This document shows positions 13,865-22,350 of a stretch of 64,000 nucleotides of DNA, in pieces. Location: contig CAJYHS010000191.1 in NCBI GenBank assembly GCA_913774715.1, positions 1 to 64,000 of the forward strand, written 5' to 3'. A program made the translations under genes and the position numbers. Within the stretch, counting starts at the first letter, position 1. Every line of letters begins with the position of its first letter. This stretch comes from an uncultured Siphonobacter sp. (lineage in GTDB: Bacteria; Bacteroidota; Bacteroidia; Cytophagales; Spirosomataceae). Under the pieces are notes generated by a model. It was not told where the DNA came from. It saw only the letters and a list, made by a program, of their open reading frames with translations, and did not search any database.

Positions 13865-16800
13865 TTATTCATTCATTAACCGCGAAGCCGTTAACTCTTC
13901 CGGCTTTTTGGGCTGAGGTTCTTTTTTCTGAAAACGAGCCAGAAGCCGATCCACAACCAGATACACGGAAGGTACGACGAACAGAGTTAAGACTAAGGAA
14001 CTCGTCAAACCGCCGATGATAACCCAGGCCATCCCGTTTTTAGTTTCAGCACCGGCTCCACTTGCCAGGGCAATGGGTAACATACCGAAGATCATCGCCA
14101 GCGTAGTCATCAGGATCGGGCGGAGACGTTCTTTACCTGCCTCTACCAGAGCTGCCACTACTTCTTTGCCCTCGGACTTCAGGTGATTAGCGAAGTCAAC
14201 GATCAGGATGGCATTTTTCGCTACCAGACCCATCAACATGATCATCCCTACAATCGAGAATACAGTTAGGCTTTCCATGGTCAGAGCCAGAGCCAATAAA
14301 GCACCAATTAAGGCAACCGGAATGGAGAACAGTACGACAAAGGGATAAACCACACTTTCATACAGAGCTACCATGATGAAGTATACCAGCAGGATCGCCA
14401 TTATTAAAGCCAGCCCTAAGCTGCCAAAAGCATCCGATTGTTGCTGTAACTGCCCTAAGTACTGAACTGAAATGTCATCCCCTAGTTTCACCTTTGCCAT
14501 TTTATCCTGAATGTCCTGCCCAACGGTACCCACTGGACGGCCCACTACCTGAGCATTGATGGTAATCGAAGATAAACGATCGAGACGCTCCAATACACTT
14601 TCGCCAATGCGTTCGTCGACTTGAGCAAACTGGGATAACTCGAATGAACGTCCCTGATTATTCACGAACAACAGGTGTCCTACATCATTCGCACTGGCCC
14701 GGTTAAACTGATCAATATTTACCAGAATGTCATATTCATTTCCATTCTGTTTGAATTTGGCCCGGTCGTCACCGCGGAAGGCCGTTTGCAAGGCCATTCC
14801 CACGTCGGCAGCATTAATGCCTAACTGAGCCATCTTTTCCCGATCCAGCTTAATAGAGACTTCAGGTTTTGGATCTTTCACCGAATATTTTACGTCCTGC
14901 GTACCGGGCACTGACTTGGTTACTTTGAGTACTTGCTCTGCCGCCTTACGAATGGAGTTCATGTCGGTACCTTTCACCGCAATCTGAATGGGAGCTTCAG
15001 ATGAACCAACGATACCAACCGGGCTAACGGTTACTTTTACACCCGGAATCTTCGCGATTTCTTTCTTTATTTCTACCCCAAACTCATCCGTCGAATACGT
15101 CCGCTCTTTCTTATCTACCAGTTTAACGTTGATATCCGCCAGGTTACTGTTAGAAGTAGAAGCGATAGCCGTACTGGTATATCCCACGTTTGAGAAGACA
15201 TTCGTTACACCGGGGTGCTTAAGCAGAATTTTTTCCGCTTTCTGAACGGCTTCGTTCGTTTGATAAACCGAAGCCGTTGGTGCTAACTCCAACTGAACGG
15301 CAATTTCACCCTGATCGGAAGCGGGCATGAATGCTCCACCAATAAATCCGGCAGGAACCAGTGCAATAGATCCCACGAAGAGCAGAATTACGATGATAAA
15401 CACCCAACGTTTATGACCCAGGGCCGTTTTAAGAATTCTTCCATAATACGCAATGAGGCGATCAATGAAGCTTTCAAAACCCAGGTTAATTTTTCCCCAA
15501 AGTGATTTTGGATTCAGATGTTCCAGTTTACCGAAACGAGATACCAGCAAAGGCGTAATGGTAAAGGAAACCATCAAACTCATCAGGGTAGAGAAAACCA
15601 CCACCAGGGCGAATTCCCGGAGAATGTTTCCAATCAGACCACCAGTCATTGCCAGTGGAACGAATACCACGACGTCAACCAGAGTAATGGCCAGAGCGGT
15701 AAATCCAATTTCGCTTCGTCCGTCGATAGCCGCCTGACGGCGATCCTTACCCATTTCCATATGTCGGGTAATGTTCTCGAGAATTACAATCGAGTCATCG
15801 ACGAGGATACCTACGACCAGCGAAAGTGCCATCAGCGTCATCAGGTTCAGGGAGAAGCCTGATAAATACATCAGCATGAACGTCGGCAGAATCGACGAAG
15901 GCACCGCAACCAGAACGAATAAAGACGACCGGAAACTGTGCAGGAATAAGAGCATTACCACCGACACAATCACCACCGCCAGAAATAAATCGTCTACTAC
16001 GGCAGTGGCTGATGCCAGGGTATAAATAGACTGATCCGCCGCAATATTGAATTTTAGTCCGATGGACGAATATTGCTTTTCAAGCGTAGCAATCCGATCT
16101 TTCACCAGCTTACTTACGTCAACGGCATTGGCATCACTTTGCTTCAATACCTGAAGACCCACCGAAGGAATACCGTTGATGTGGTTAATAGCACTAACCT
16201 TGGCGGTACCGTCTACTACTTCACCTAAATCTTTCAGTAACACGTCACCACCACCGGGTTTACGAGCTATAATCAGCTCCCGCATTTTGGCAACGGATTG
16301 CACCGTTGCATCAAAGTGAATGGAATACTGGGACTGTTGCGTTTCGATCTGACCGGCTGGGTAACTGGCATTGGCATTATAAACCGCCTGAGAAACCTGA
16401 CCAATTGAAATTCCATAGGCCCGTAACTTAGCCGGGTCAATGTTCACCTGAATTTCCCGCTCTGTTCCACCGACCAGGTTTACCTGACCTACGCCGGCTA
16501 CGTTCGATAACTGCGGTTTCAGTTTTTCGTCGATCAAATCGTAGAGTTGTGTGGGAGCCAGCTTGGCCGTTACGCCCATCCGTAAGACGGGTAACTCATC
16601 CGTTGAGAATTTATTCAGAATGGGGTCATCTACATCATCGGGTAGCTGCGAAAGAATCTGGTTGATTTTCCGCTGGGCATCCTGCTGAGCCAGATTAACA
16701 TCCACTCCGTTTTTCAACTGAATGATAACGGAAGAAACACCTTCCTGCGAAGTAGACTTCAGACGATCCAGACCTTCCAGTGATGACAGGGCATCTTCAA

Positions 16801-16999
16801 TCTTTTTGGTAACGTTAGTTTCTACCTCATCGGCGGCAGCACCCCGATACACCGTAGAAACACTAATAACGTTCGCCTCGAACTTGGGCAGCAGGTTATA
16901 CGAAAGCTGCTGATAACTAATGACTCCGAACAGGATAAGTACCGTAAAAATGGTAGTCACCAGCAAGGGTCTTTTTATGGCTACTTCGGTTATCGACAT
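13865..16999 (-). CDS. RND-family inner-membrane efflux pump
   Basis: A 1044-residue HAE/AcrB-type transporter of normal family length. The N-terminal TM1 is MSITEVAIKRPLLVTTIFTV. In TM4 the proton-relay pair Asp401-Asp402 lies in GILVDDSIVILEN, and TM10 has Lys928 in VAKNAILIVDFAN. Two large periplasmic loops flank these (from residues ~35 and ~550). It uses the proton gradient to export drugs, dyes, metabolites or lipids through the adaptor and TolC-like protein encoded just upstream. The substrate cannot be read from the sequence. The gene begins 102 bases after the adaptor stop. Its C-terminus is basic and proline-rich (FQKKEPQPKKPEELTA). Confidence 0.95.
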   Translation of the reverse strand: MSITEVAIKRPLLVTTIFTVLILFGVISYQQLSYNLLPKFEANVISVSTVYRGAAADEVETNVTKKIEDALSSLEGLDRLKSTSQEGVSSVIIQLKNGVDVNLAQQDAQRKINQILSQLPDDVDDPILNKFSTDELPVLRMGVTAKLAPTQLYDLIDEKLKPQLSNVAGVGQVNLVGGTEREIQVNIDPAKLRAYGISIGQVSQAVYNANASYPAGQIETQQSQYSIHFDATVQSVAKMRELIIARKPGGGDVLLKDLGEVVDGTAKVSAINHINGIPSVGLQVLKQSDANAVDVSKLVKDRIATLEKQYSSIGLKFNIAADQSIYTLASATAVVDDLFLAVVIVSVVMLLFLHSFRSSLFVLVAVPSSILPTFMLMYLSGFSLNLMTLMALSLVVGILVDDSIVILENITRHMEMGKDRRQAAIDGRSEIGFTALAITLVDVVVFVPLAMTGGLIGNILREFALVVVFSTLMSLMVSFTITPLLVSRFGKLEHLNPKSLWGKINLGFESFIDRLIAYYGRILKTALGHKRWVFIIVILLFVGSIALVPAGFIGGAFMPASDQGEIAVQLELAPTASVYQTNEAVQKAEKILLKHPGVTNVFSNVGYTSTAIASTSNSNLADINVKLVDKKERTYSTDEFGVEIKKEIAKIPGVKVTVSPVGIVGSSEAPIQIAVKGTDMNSIRKAAEQVLKVTKSVPGTQDVKYSVKDPKPEVSIKLDREKMAQLGINAADVGMALQTAFRGDDRAKFKQNGNEYDILVNIDQFNRASANDVGHLLFVNNQGRSFELSQFAQVDERIGESVLERLDRLSSITINAQVVGRPVGTVGQDIQDKMAKVKLGDDISVQYLGQLQQQSDAFGSLGLALIMAILLVYFIMVALYESVVYPFVVLFSIPVALIGALLALALTMESLTVFSIVGMIMLMGLVAKNAILIVDFANHLKSEGKEVVAALVEAGKERLRPILMTTLAMIFGMLPIALASGAGAETKNGMAWVIIGGLTSSLVLTLFVVPSVYLVVDRLLARFQKKEPQPKKPEELTASRLMNE

Positions 17000-17101
17000 T
17001 TTTTTATTTAGTTTTTTGTTGATGGTTGTTGGTTAGTAAAAAAGGCAGGCAACCTTTCTAACAAACTGTCAATCAAACAACTAGTAACAAACAACTATCA
17101 A

Positions 17102-18157
17102 CTACTTTGTTACTTGCACGGCTGAGCCCTCGCTTAGGTTGATCTGACCCGTGGTAACTACTTTTTCTCCGGCATTAAGGCCAGACAATACTTCGATCGT
17201 ATCGCCAAATTCACGACCTACCTGAATCTTCCGTTGCTTCACTACCTGCCCTTCTACTACATACACGTAAGGATTTTTCACACTTTCTACTAACGCAGAA
17301 CGAGGAATCTGAAGAGCTCTCTGATTTGATTTTTGCGAGAAATCAACGTTTACGAACGTTCCGGCTTTCAGCGTATTTCCGTTTTGAATGGTGATTTCCA
17401 CGGGATAATTGTGTTGCTCATCCCCCTGAGGAGCGATGTAACTAATCTTTCCGCTGAACACACGATCAGGAAATACACTAGTGCTTAATTTCACCGAGTT
17501 TCCTTCTTTAAGCGAATACACGTCACTTTCGTTTACCAATACCTGAACTTTCAAGCGACTGATATCCAGAACTGTTCCCAAAGATGTTCCTACATTTACA
17601 TATTCACCAGGTTCGATATTCTTCTTTACTACACGACCACTAATAGGAGCTTTAATCGTAGCATCAGAAATCTGTTTCTTGATCTGCTCGGCCTGATTAA
17701 CCGCATTATCATAATTATACTTGGTGTCATTCACCTGCAATTCAGTCGTAGCATTTCCCGCATAAAGGGTGTTATAGCGAGCGACATCTTTCTTTAATTT
17801 CTCTACGTTCAGGTTCGTTGCTTCCAGCGATAATTCTTTAAGCTGGTTATCCACCTGAACCATCGTAGCACCCTGACGAACTGCCGAACCTAGTTCGAAG
17901 TTAACTTTCATAACCTTACCCGCGGCGGTAGCCATAATTTCAGCTTCCCGGAACGGAATCAGGTTCCCCGTTTTGATGAGTTGCTGAGAAACATCTCCCT
18001 CCTGCACCGTTGCTACCGTTACCGGTATCTGAACATTGGTTTGCGTTGGGATTTGATTCTTCTCATCTAATTTTTTCTTATTCGACGCAAGCTGAAAGCC
18101 AATTAACCCAATAATGGCAACTATTGCGATGATAACGATTATCGATGTACGTTTCAT
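17102..18157 (-). CDS. RND periplasmic adaptor (MFP)
   Basis: A 351-residue adaptor with an N-terminal membrane span (residues ~5-24) that anchors it to the inner membrane. The split lipoyl/barrel-sandwich domain is AAGKVMKVNFELGSAVRQG and ATIKAPISGRVVKKNIEPGE, enclosing a helical hairpin with heptads (LEATNLNVEKLKKDVARYN...). The C-terminal beta-barrel ends at PRSALVE and QVGREFGDTIEVLSGLNAGE. It links the pump to the outer-membrane channel. The gene starts 18 bases after the stop of the TolC-like gene and precedes the pump gene, as in most RND operons. Confidence 0.9.
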   Translation of the reverse strand: MKRTSIIVIIAIVAIIGLIGFQLASNKKKLDEKNQIPTQTNVQIPVTVATVQEGDVSQQLIKTGNLIPFREAEIMATAAGKVMKVNFELGSAVRQGATMVQVDNQLKELSLEATNLNVEKLKKDVARYNTLYAGNATTELQVNDTKYNYDNAVNQAEQIKKQISDATIKAPISGRVVKKNIEPGEYVNVGTSLGTVLDISRLKVQVLVNESDVYSLKEGNSVKLSTSVFPDRVFSGKISYIAPQGDEQHNYPVEITIQNGNTLKAGTFVNVDFSQKSNQRALQIPRSALVESVKNPYVYVVEGQVVKQRKIQVGREFGDTIEVLSGLNAGEKVVTTGQINLSEGSAVQVTK

Positions 18158-18175
18158 GGTTATAGGGAAAGACGA

Positions 18176-19519
18176 CTAGAGTTGATTATAGAAATTCAGG
18201 AGTGTACCCTGCGACTGCTCCAGATCGAGCTGAGCCTGGTAATAATTAATGAGTGAATTGATATAATTAGACTGAGCTTCGCGGTATGACTTATCCGCAT
18301 TCAGTAGATCCGTTAAATTCTTCACGCCCTGTTTATATTGAAGCGTAGTGATTTCATACACTTGCTGAGCCAGTTTGACAGTACGGTCATCGTTTTCCGT
18401 ATTGGTTTTGGCTTTCACAATTTGGGATTCAGCATTACTGTACTGCAATTTGAATGACTCAATGTTCAGACGTTGCTGCTCTTCCTGCGTCATCACCGTT
18501 AGACGATTTTGCTGATATTGAGCGTCACGTTTAAATCCATCGAAAATGGGCAGATTCAATCGTAACCCTACTGAACCGAAGCCCAGAAAGTTTTGAAAAG
18601 CACCGCCAAACTGATTGGAGAAAGAAAGTGTACCGTAACTCGCATTAGCGGTCAGCGTAGGCAGATACCCAGCTTTGGTACGAGCCATCTGAATTCGCTG
18701 TAAATCCAGATTCCGTTCTCCCTGTTGGAAACTAACCAGATTATGTGGATCAAACTCCTGCTTTTGCTGTGCTCTCGGTAGTTGTTTTAGAATACTCGAA
18801 TCCGTTAACATCAAAGGCTGGTCCTGCGATAAGCCCATCTGATATTTCAGCTGGTTTATGGATAACTGTAAAGTATTTTCCGCCAGTACCAGCTGAGAAC
18901 GAGTGTTGTTATAACTTACTTCCGTGTTGGTATAATCCACGGGTTGAATAACTCCGTTATCCCGTTGCAGTTTCAAAACCCCTAACACCTGCTCCGTACG
19001 ATTCATGTTATCTTTTAACAGGGCAATCTGTTGTTGGGATACAAAAACCTGATAGTAGTTCTTAGTGATGTTGTAAATCACATCTTCCTGCGTCTGACGG
19101 GTATTCAGCTCAGCCAGTTTTTTATTGGGCTCATTCGCTTTAATACCCAGGATCAGCGTTTTATCATAAATCGTCTGTGTAGCCTGAGCACTTACGGTAT
19201 TCTGATACTTCTGACCAAACGCAACCGTTAAAGGCTCTGCGTTTCCAAATGTTCCCGCAGGAATGACGTTTCGCTGAAGCTTGACGTTGTCTATAAAGTT
19301 TCCGGTACCTGTTACCTGGGGTAAATATTGTGATATGGCTTCGCGGGCCTGTTGGTTTGCCGTTTCAACTTTATACTGAGCGAGTCTTACGCCACCAAAA
19401 TTTTTCAGACCATACTCCAGACACTGTTTTAAGGTCCATCCCGGCTGTGTATTTTGAGCTTCACTGAGTGAGGGGAGCACCGCCATCAGCATTGCAATCA
19501 AAAAAGTGTTCGTTTTCAT
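18176..19519 (-). CDS. TolC-family outer-membrane channel
   Basis: I chose the Met at 19519 (MKTNTFLIAMLMAVLPSLSE) over the frame's first ATG at 19540 because it gives a clean signal peptide ending near EAQ-NT; 447 residues. The TolC repeats are visible, GWTLKQCLEYGLKNFGGVRLAQYK and, in the second half, the LDLQRIQMARTKAGYLPTL and VKNLTDLLNADKSYREAQSN stretches, forming the helical barrel. It is the outer-membrane exit of the efflux system and is cotranscribed with the adaptor (18-base gap). Confidence 0.9.
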   Translation of the reverse strand: MKTNTFLIAMLMAVLPSLSEAQNTQPGWTLKQCLEYGLKNFGGVRLAQYKVETANQQAREAISQYLPQVTGTGNFIDNVKLQRNVIPAGTFGNAEPLTVAFGQKYQNTVSAQATQTIYDKTLILGIKANEPNKKLAELNTRQTQEDVIYNITKNYYQVFVSQQQIALLKDNMNRTEQVLGVLKLQRDNGVIQPVDYTNTEVSYNNTRSQLVLAENTLQLSINQLKYQMGLSQDQPLMLTDSSILKQLPRAQQKQEFDPHNLVSFQQGERNLDLQRIQMARTKAGYLPTLTANASYGTLSFSNQFGGAFQNFLGFGSVGLRLNLPIFDGFKRDAQYQQNRLTVMTQEEQQRLNIESFKLQYSNAESQIVKAKTNTENDDRTVKLAQQVYEITTLQYKQGVKNLTDLLNADKSYREAQSNYINSLINYYQAQLDLEQSQGTLLNFYNQL

Positions 19520-19560
19520 GGGAAACTGTTGATATATCAATAATAAATCAAATAGGAAGA

Positions 19561-20049
19561 TTACTTCTCAGTACTTTGGGCAATGGCCTCAATTTTGTTT
19601 CGGATTCTTAGTAATACAGCGATTTCCTCTTCGTCAAAATATTTTTCCATCTCAGCGTTCATTCCCTCCAGAGCCTCGGTAGCCTTCTCAACGAACAACT
19701 TTCCTGCTGGCGTTAATACCACTACATTTTTTCGCTTATCCTGATCATCCGTTGTACTTCTTAAATAACCATCTCTTTGTAAAGTCTGTATAGATCGCTG
19801 AATACCAGCTTTATTTTTCTGAAGGATATTAGCAATATCCTGTTGAGAAGGTGGATTTTTTAAATAATTGATCGTCATCAAAATTCGAATCTGCTCAATT
19901 TGTAAAGCGTAACCCAGCCTGTTAAGCCAGCGATTCGTATCCCGCACAATCAGATGAGAAAGCCCCAGTATGTTCACGATGAAAAGCTTCTTAATTCGTT
20001 CCACTGAAGCCTCGTCTCTTAATTCATAATTTTCTTTCATGGGATTCAT
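19561..20049 (-). CDS. MarR-family regulator of the efflux operon
   Basis: A 162-residue winged-helix regulator. The DNA-binding part is residues ~55-110, with PSQQDIANILQKNKAGIQRS as helix-turn-helix and LRSTTDDQDKRKNVVVLTPAG as wing, and flanking helices provide dimerisation. It is the first gene of the run marR-tolC-adaptor-RND, 41 bases before the TolC-like start. MarR proteins at this position generally repress their own efflux genes until a ligand binds. The promoter at 20054-20084 and a possible GTTnnnnnnnnAAC half-site pair (20070-20084) fit autoregulation. Two ATGs four codons apart are possible starts. Confidence 0.9.
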   Translation of the reverse strand: MNPMKENYELRDEASVERIKKLFIVNILGLSHLIVRDTNRWLNRLGYALQIEQIRILMTINYLKNPPSQQDIANILQKNKAGIQRSIQTLQRDGYLRSTTDDQDKRKNVVVLTPAGKLFVEKATEALEGMNAEMEKYFDEEEIAVLLRIRNKIEAIAQSTEK

Positions 20050-20053
20050 GCTG

Positions 20054-20084
20054 CAAAACTAACATTCGTTTACATATCAACCAA
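20054..20084 (-). promoter_or_regulatory. Promoter of the MarR-efflux operon
   Basis: On the minus strand TTG (20084-20082) is followed after 20 bp by TAGTTTTG (20061-20054). This is a near-perfect Bacteroidota promoter, ending 5 bp before the MarR start codon. The space between the boxes holds an imperfect symmetrical sequence (GTTGATATGTAAAC) that could be the MarR operator. Confidence 0.65.
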
Positions 20085-20136
20085 TACCATTTAAAAAATG
20101 TTTCCACCGATCATCATTAATTTAGGCCATAAAAAA

Positions 20137-20164
20137 GCCCGTCTACGATTACTCGCAGACGGGC
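20137..20164 (-). terminator. Terminator after the 146-residue gene
   Basis: GCCCGTCT pairs with AGACGGGC with A6 on the plus strand at 20131-20136, so the U run follows the stem on the minus transcript. Confidence 0.75.
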
Positions 20165-20202
20165 CTATGATGATTATGAAACTCAGCTATAAGTATTAAC
20201 TA

Positions 20203-20643
20203 TTATGCGATGGCTGTAGTACGAATGTTTCGTAACCAGCTTAAGTTTTCAGACATATATGCCTGACGCTGGGTCAGACTTTTGTATAACTCAGGGAACG
20301 CTGCCAGACAACGGTGCTCCATTACTGACTCAAATGCATTGAGAATAGAAACCGTACCACTCTCGCAGCCATCTAATTCTTCATCCCAATCCATTACTGG
20401 GGAAGCAACTACCAGTTCTTGCTCTTCGTCTTCCGGCATTCCGTATTGACGAGTATAACGAGCAAGTTCATCCGCTAAACATTCGTTTTCGACGTTCATG
20501 CGAGACAAACGCTGTCTGAGTCGAGGAAGTTTAGCTTCCAGGCTCAGTTGAGCATACTTAGATTGACACTCCCGGGCTGCCCGAACGAGCTGGCCTAAAG
20601 ATTGTACCAATACGCGAAGTTCGTTAGGTGCAGTAGTTCCCAT
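20203..20643 (-). CDS. Four-helix protein, possibly DUF2383-like
   Basis: A 146-residue, entirely helical protein. Helix 1 is LRVLVQSLGQLVRAARECQS, helix 2 KLPRLRQRLSRMNVENECLA, and helices 3 and 4 follow an acidic loop (EDEEQELVVASPVMDWDEEL). The layout and the SGTVSILNAFESVMEHRCL and QRQAYMSENLSWLRN stretches resemble the ferritin-like DUF2383 family, in which two pairs of helices are separated by a loop. The similarity is judged by eye and the metal ligands are not certain. It is monocistronic, with a terminator. Confidence 0.45.
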   Translation of the reverse strand: MGTTAPNELRVLVQSLGQLVRAARECQSKYAQLSLEAKLPRLRQRLSRMNVENECLADELARYTRQYGMPEDEEQELVVASPVMDWDEELDGCESGTVSILNAFESVMEHRCLAAFPELYKSLTQRQAYMSENLSWLRNIRTTAIA

Positions 20644-20751
20644 GATATTATAATTTTGATCTGACGAATTATAAACAACTCATACCTATCAAAACCATGC
20701 CGAAAGCGAAAATACCTGATAATCTATAAATTAAGGCAATAAAATCCCCAT

Positions 20752-22251
20752 TTATCTGGACTCAGTCTCAATAGTTTCCGCATTTTTCCCCACGCCAATT
20801 TCGCGTTCTGCGAGCAGGGCCTGCATTAACTCATCCATCGGTACGGTTGCAAATCCGGTTGAATAGTCAGACATCGCGTAAGGGATTAATAATTTACCTG
20901 AATGTACTACGGCTCCGCAGGTATATACTACATTGGGTACATACCCCTCCCGCTCTTCTCCTTGCGGTGTCAAAATAGGGTAAGGCAGCCGAGCCAGTAC
21001 GACCTCTGGATTATTAAGATCCAGCAGAAAGACGCCAATGCAATATTTCCGCATTGCTCCTACTCCGTGACTTAGCACCAGCCATCCTTCCGGTGTTTCA
21101 ATGGGCGAACCGCAGTTGCCCAGCTGAACAAATTCCCAGGGATATTTAGGGGCTAGTAACAGCTTACTTGTCTCCCAGAAGAACAGGTTATCTGACTCCA
21201 TCAGGAAAATGTTTTCACCGTCCTGACGACCTAACATGACATACTTACCGTTGACTTTTCTGGGAAATAATGCCATTCCTTTGTTTTTGACGACATCTCC
21301 AGCCATCGTTTTTACCCGGAAGTCAACAAAGTCTCTGGTTTCGAGTAACTGAGGAAAAATGACCCGGCCGTTGTAGGCCGTGTAGGTAGCGTAGTAAGTG
21401 GTTTTGCCATCCTCTTCCGTGAATTCCACAAATCGGGCATCTTCCATCCCATTCATTTCATTCGGTGAGTAGGGGAAAAGAATGCGTTCACTTAAAGCTC
21501 GATCATCGCTATAATTGATGATGTAATTCGCTTTCATTAAAGCCAGGATACCATCGCCCGCTACGCGGTGGGTCTGATACGCCGGATTTTCCTTTACGAC
21601 CGGATAAACATCTGAATAACAGACTTCTTCTGGCAATTTATCAACAATGCTATTGGCGAATCCGTCGTCTAAACCCAGTTCGTGGAGCTTCCGCTGAAAA
21701 ACATCCCGGGAAAGGTATGCTTCTTCGTAGGAATCAGGTGGCGTTACGTACCGGGAATACCCATCCAGCCAGATGCCGGCATTCTGGTCTACGAAGCCCG
21801 AACGAAATACGATTGAAGAAATATGTCCTTCGCCAGTGGCTCTTAGGCTGATGATAAATCGGCGGCATCCTTCGGGTAAATTAGACTGATCCGGGTGCCA
21901 TACGATAGAAGGATTGAATAGAGCTGCTGCCTCCAATGCATATTCATTCGTAAAATATGCTCCTATTAATAATTGATGCAACGGGCTTAACTCTTCCTTC
22001 AGATCAAAATGAGAGAGGATTTCTTTAGCCCGACGATCAAGATAACTCTCAACAGCCTGATGACGATGGCGAAATTCCTGAAAGACCTGAGAAAGCTCCG
22101 CCTCAACTTCTTCTGCTGTCAGAGCTAATAAACGGTTCACAATTAAAACCATTCGCTCGTTTCCTAGATAGAAAGGCCGAAACAGTACCCGGCGGGGGTC
22201 TGGGTTAATAATTAGTGGATAACGTTCTACGTTCAACAGAGATTCGCTCAT
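20752..22251 (-). CDS. GH130-type glycoside phosphorylase
   Basis: A 499-residue cytoplasmic protein. After a helical N-terminal part (residues 1-120) comes the five-bladed GH130 propeller, with GEGHISSIVFRSG (near 155), MNGMEDARFVEF with the presumed catalytic Asp271, KGMALFPRKVNGKYVMLGRQ and the SPIETPEGWLVLSHGVG stretch. GH130 enzymes phosphorolyse beta-mannosides, for instance beta-1,2- or beta-1,4-mannosyl bonds. The long N-terminal helical region suggests the subgroup with beta-1,2-mannoside activity, but this is uncertain. It lies 99 bp after a GT4 glycosyltransferase on the same strand. Confidence 0.8.
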   Translation of the reverse strand: MSESLLNVERYPLIINPDPRRVLFRPFYLGNERMVLIVNRLLALTAEEVEAELSQVFQEFRHRHQAVESYLDRRAKEILSHFDLKEELSPLHQLLIGAYFTNEYALEAAALFNPSIVWHPDQSNLPEGCRRFIISLRATGEGHISSIVFRSGFVDQNAGIWLDGYSRYVTPPDSYEEAYLSRDVFQRKLHELGLDDGFANSIVDKLPEEVCYSDVYPVVKENPAYQTHRVAGDGILALMKANYIINYSDDRALSERILFPYSPNEMNGMEDARFVEFTEEDGKTTYYATYTAYNGRVIFPQLLETRDFVDFRVKTMAGDVVKNKGMALFPRKVNGKYVMLGRQDGENIFLMESDNLFFWETSKLLLAPKYPWEFVQLGNCGSPIETPEGWLVLSHGVGAMRKYCIGVFLLDLNNPEVVLARLPYPILTPQGEEREGYVPNVVYTCGAVVHSGKLLIPYAMSDYSTGFATVPMDELMQALLAEREIGVGKNAETIETESR

Positions 22252-22272
22252 GTTTCAGTTCGATAGAAGTGA

Positions 22273-22326
22273 ATTGTTCTCAACTTCAATTACCATTAGA
22301 TAATGGCAATCAAAATTGAGAACAAT
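22273..22326 (-). other. Wobble-paired hairpin between the GT4 and GH130 genes
   Basis: Bases 22273-22298 pair with 22301-22326. All 26 positions pair on the minus strand if G-U wobbles are allowed (four of them), while on the plus strand the same four positions would be A-C mismatches. The 11-bp base of the stem (ATTGTTCTCAA and its complement) is perfect. No U tract follows on the minus side, so a stabilising or regulatory hairpin in the GT4-GH130 transcript fits better than a terminator. See findings. Confidence 0.5.
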
Positions 22327-22350
22327 AAAATGTACTAAACTTACGATTAC

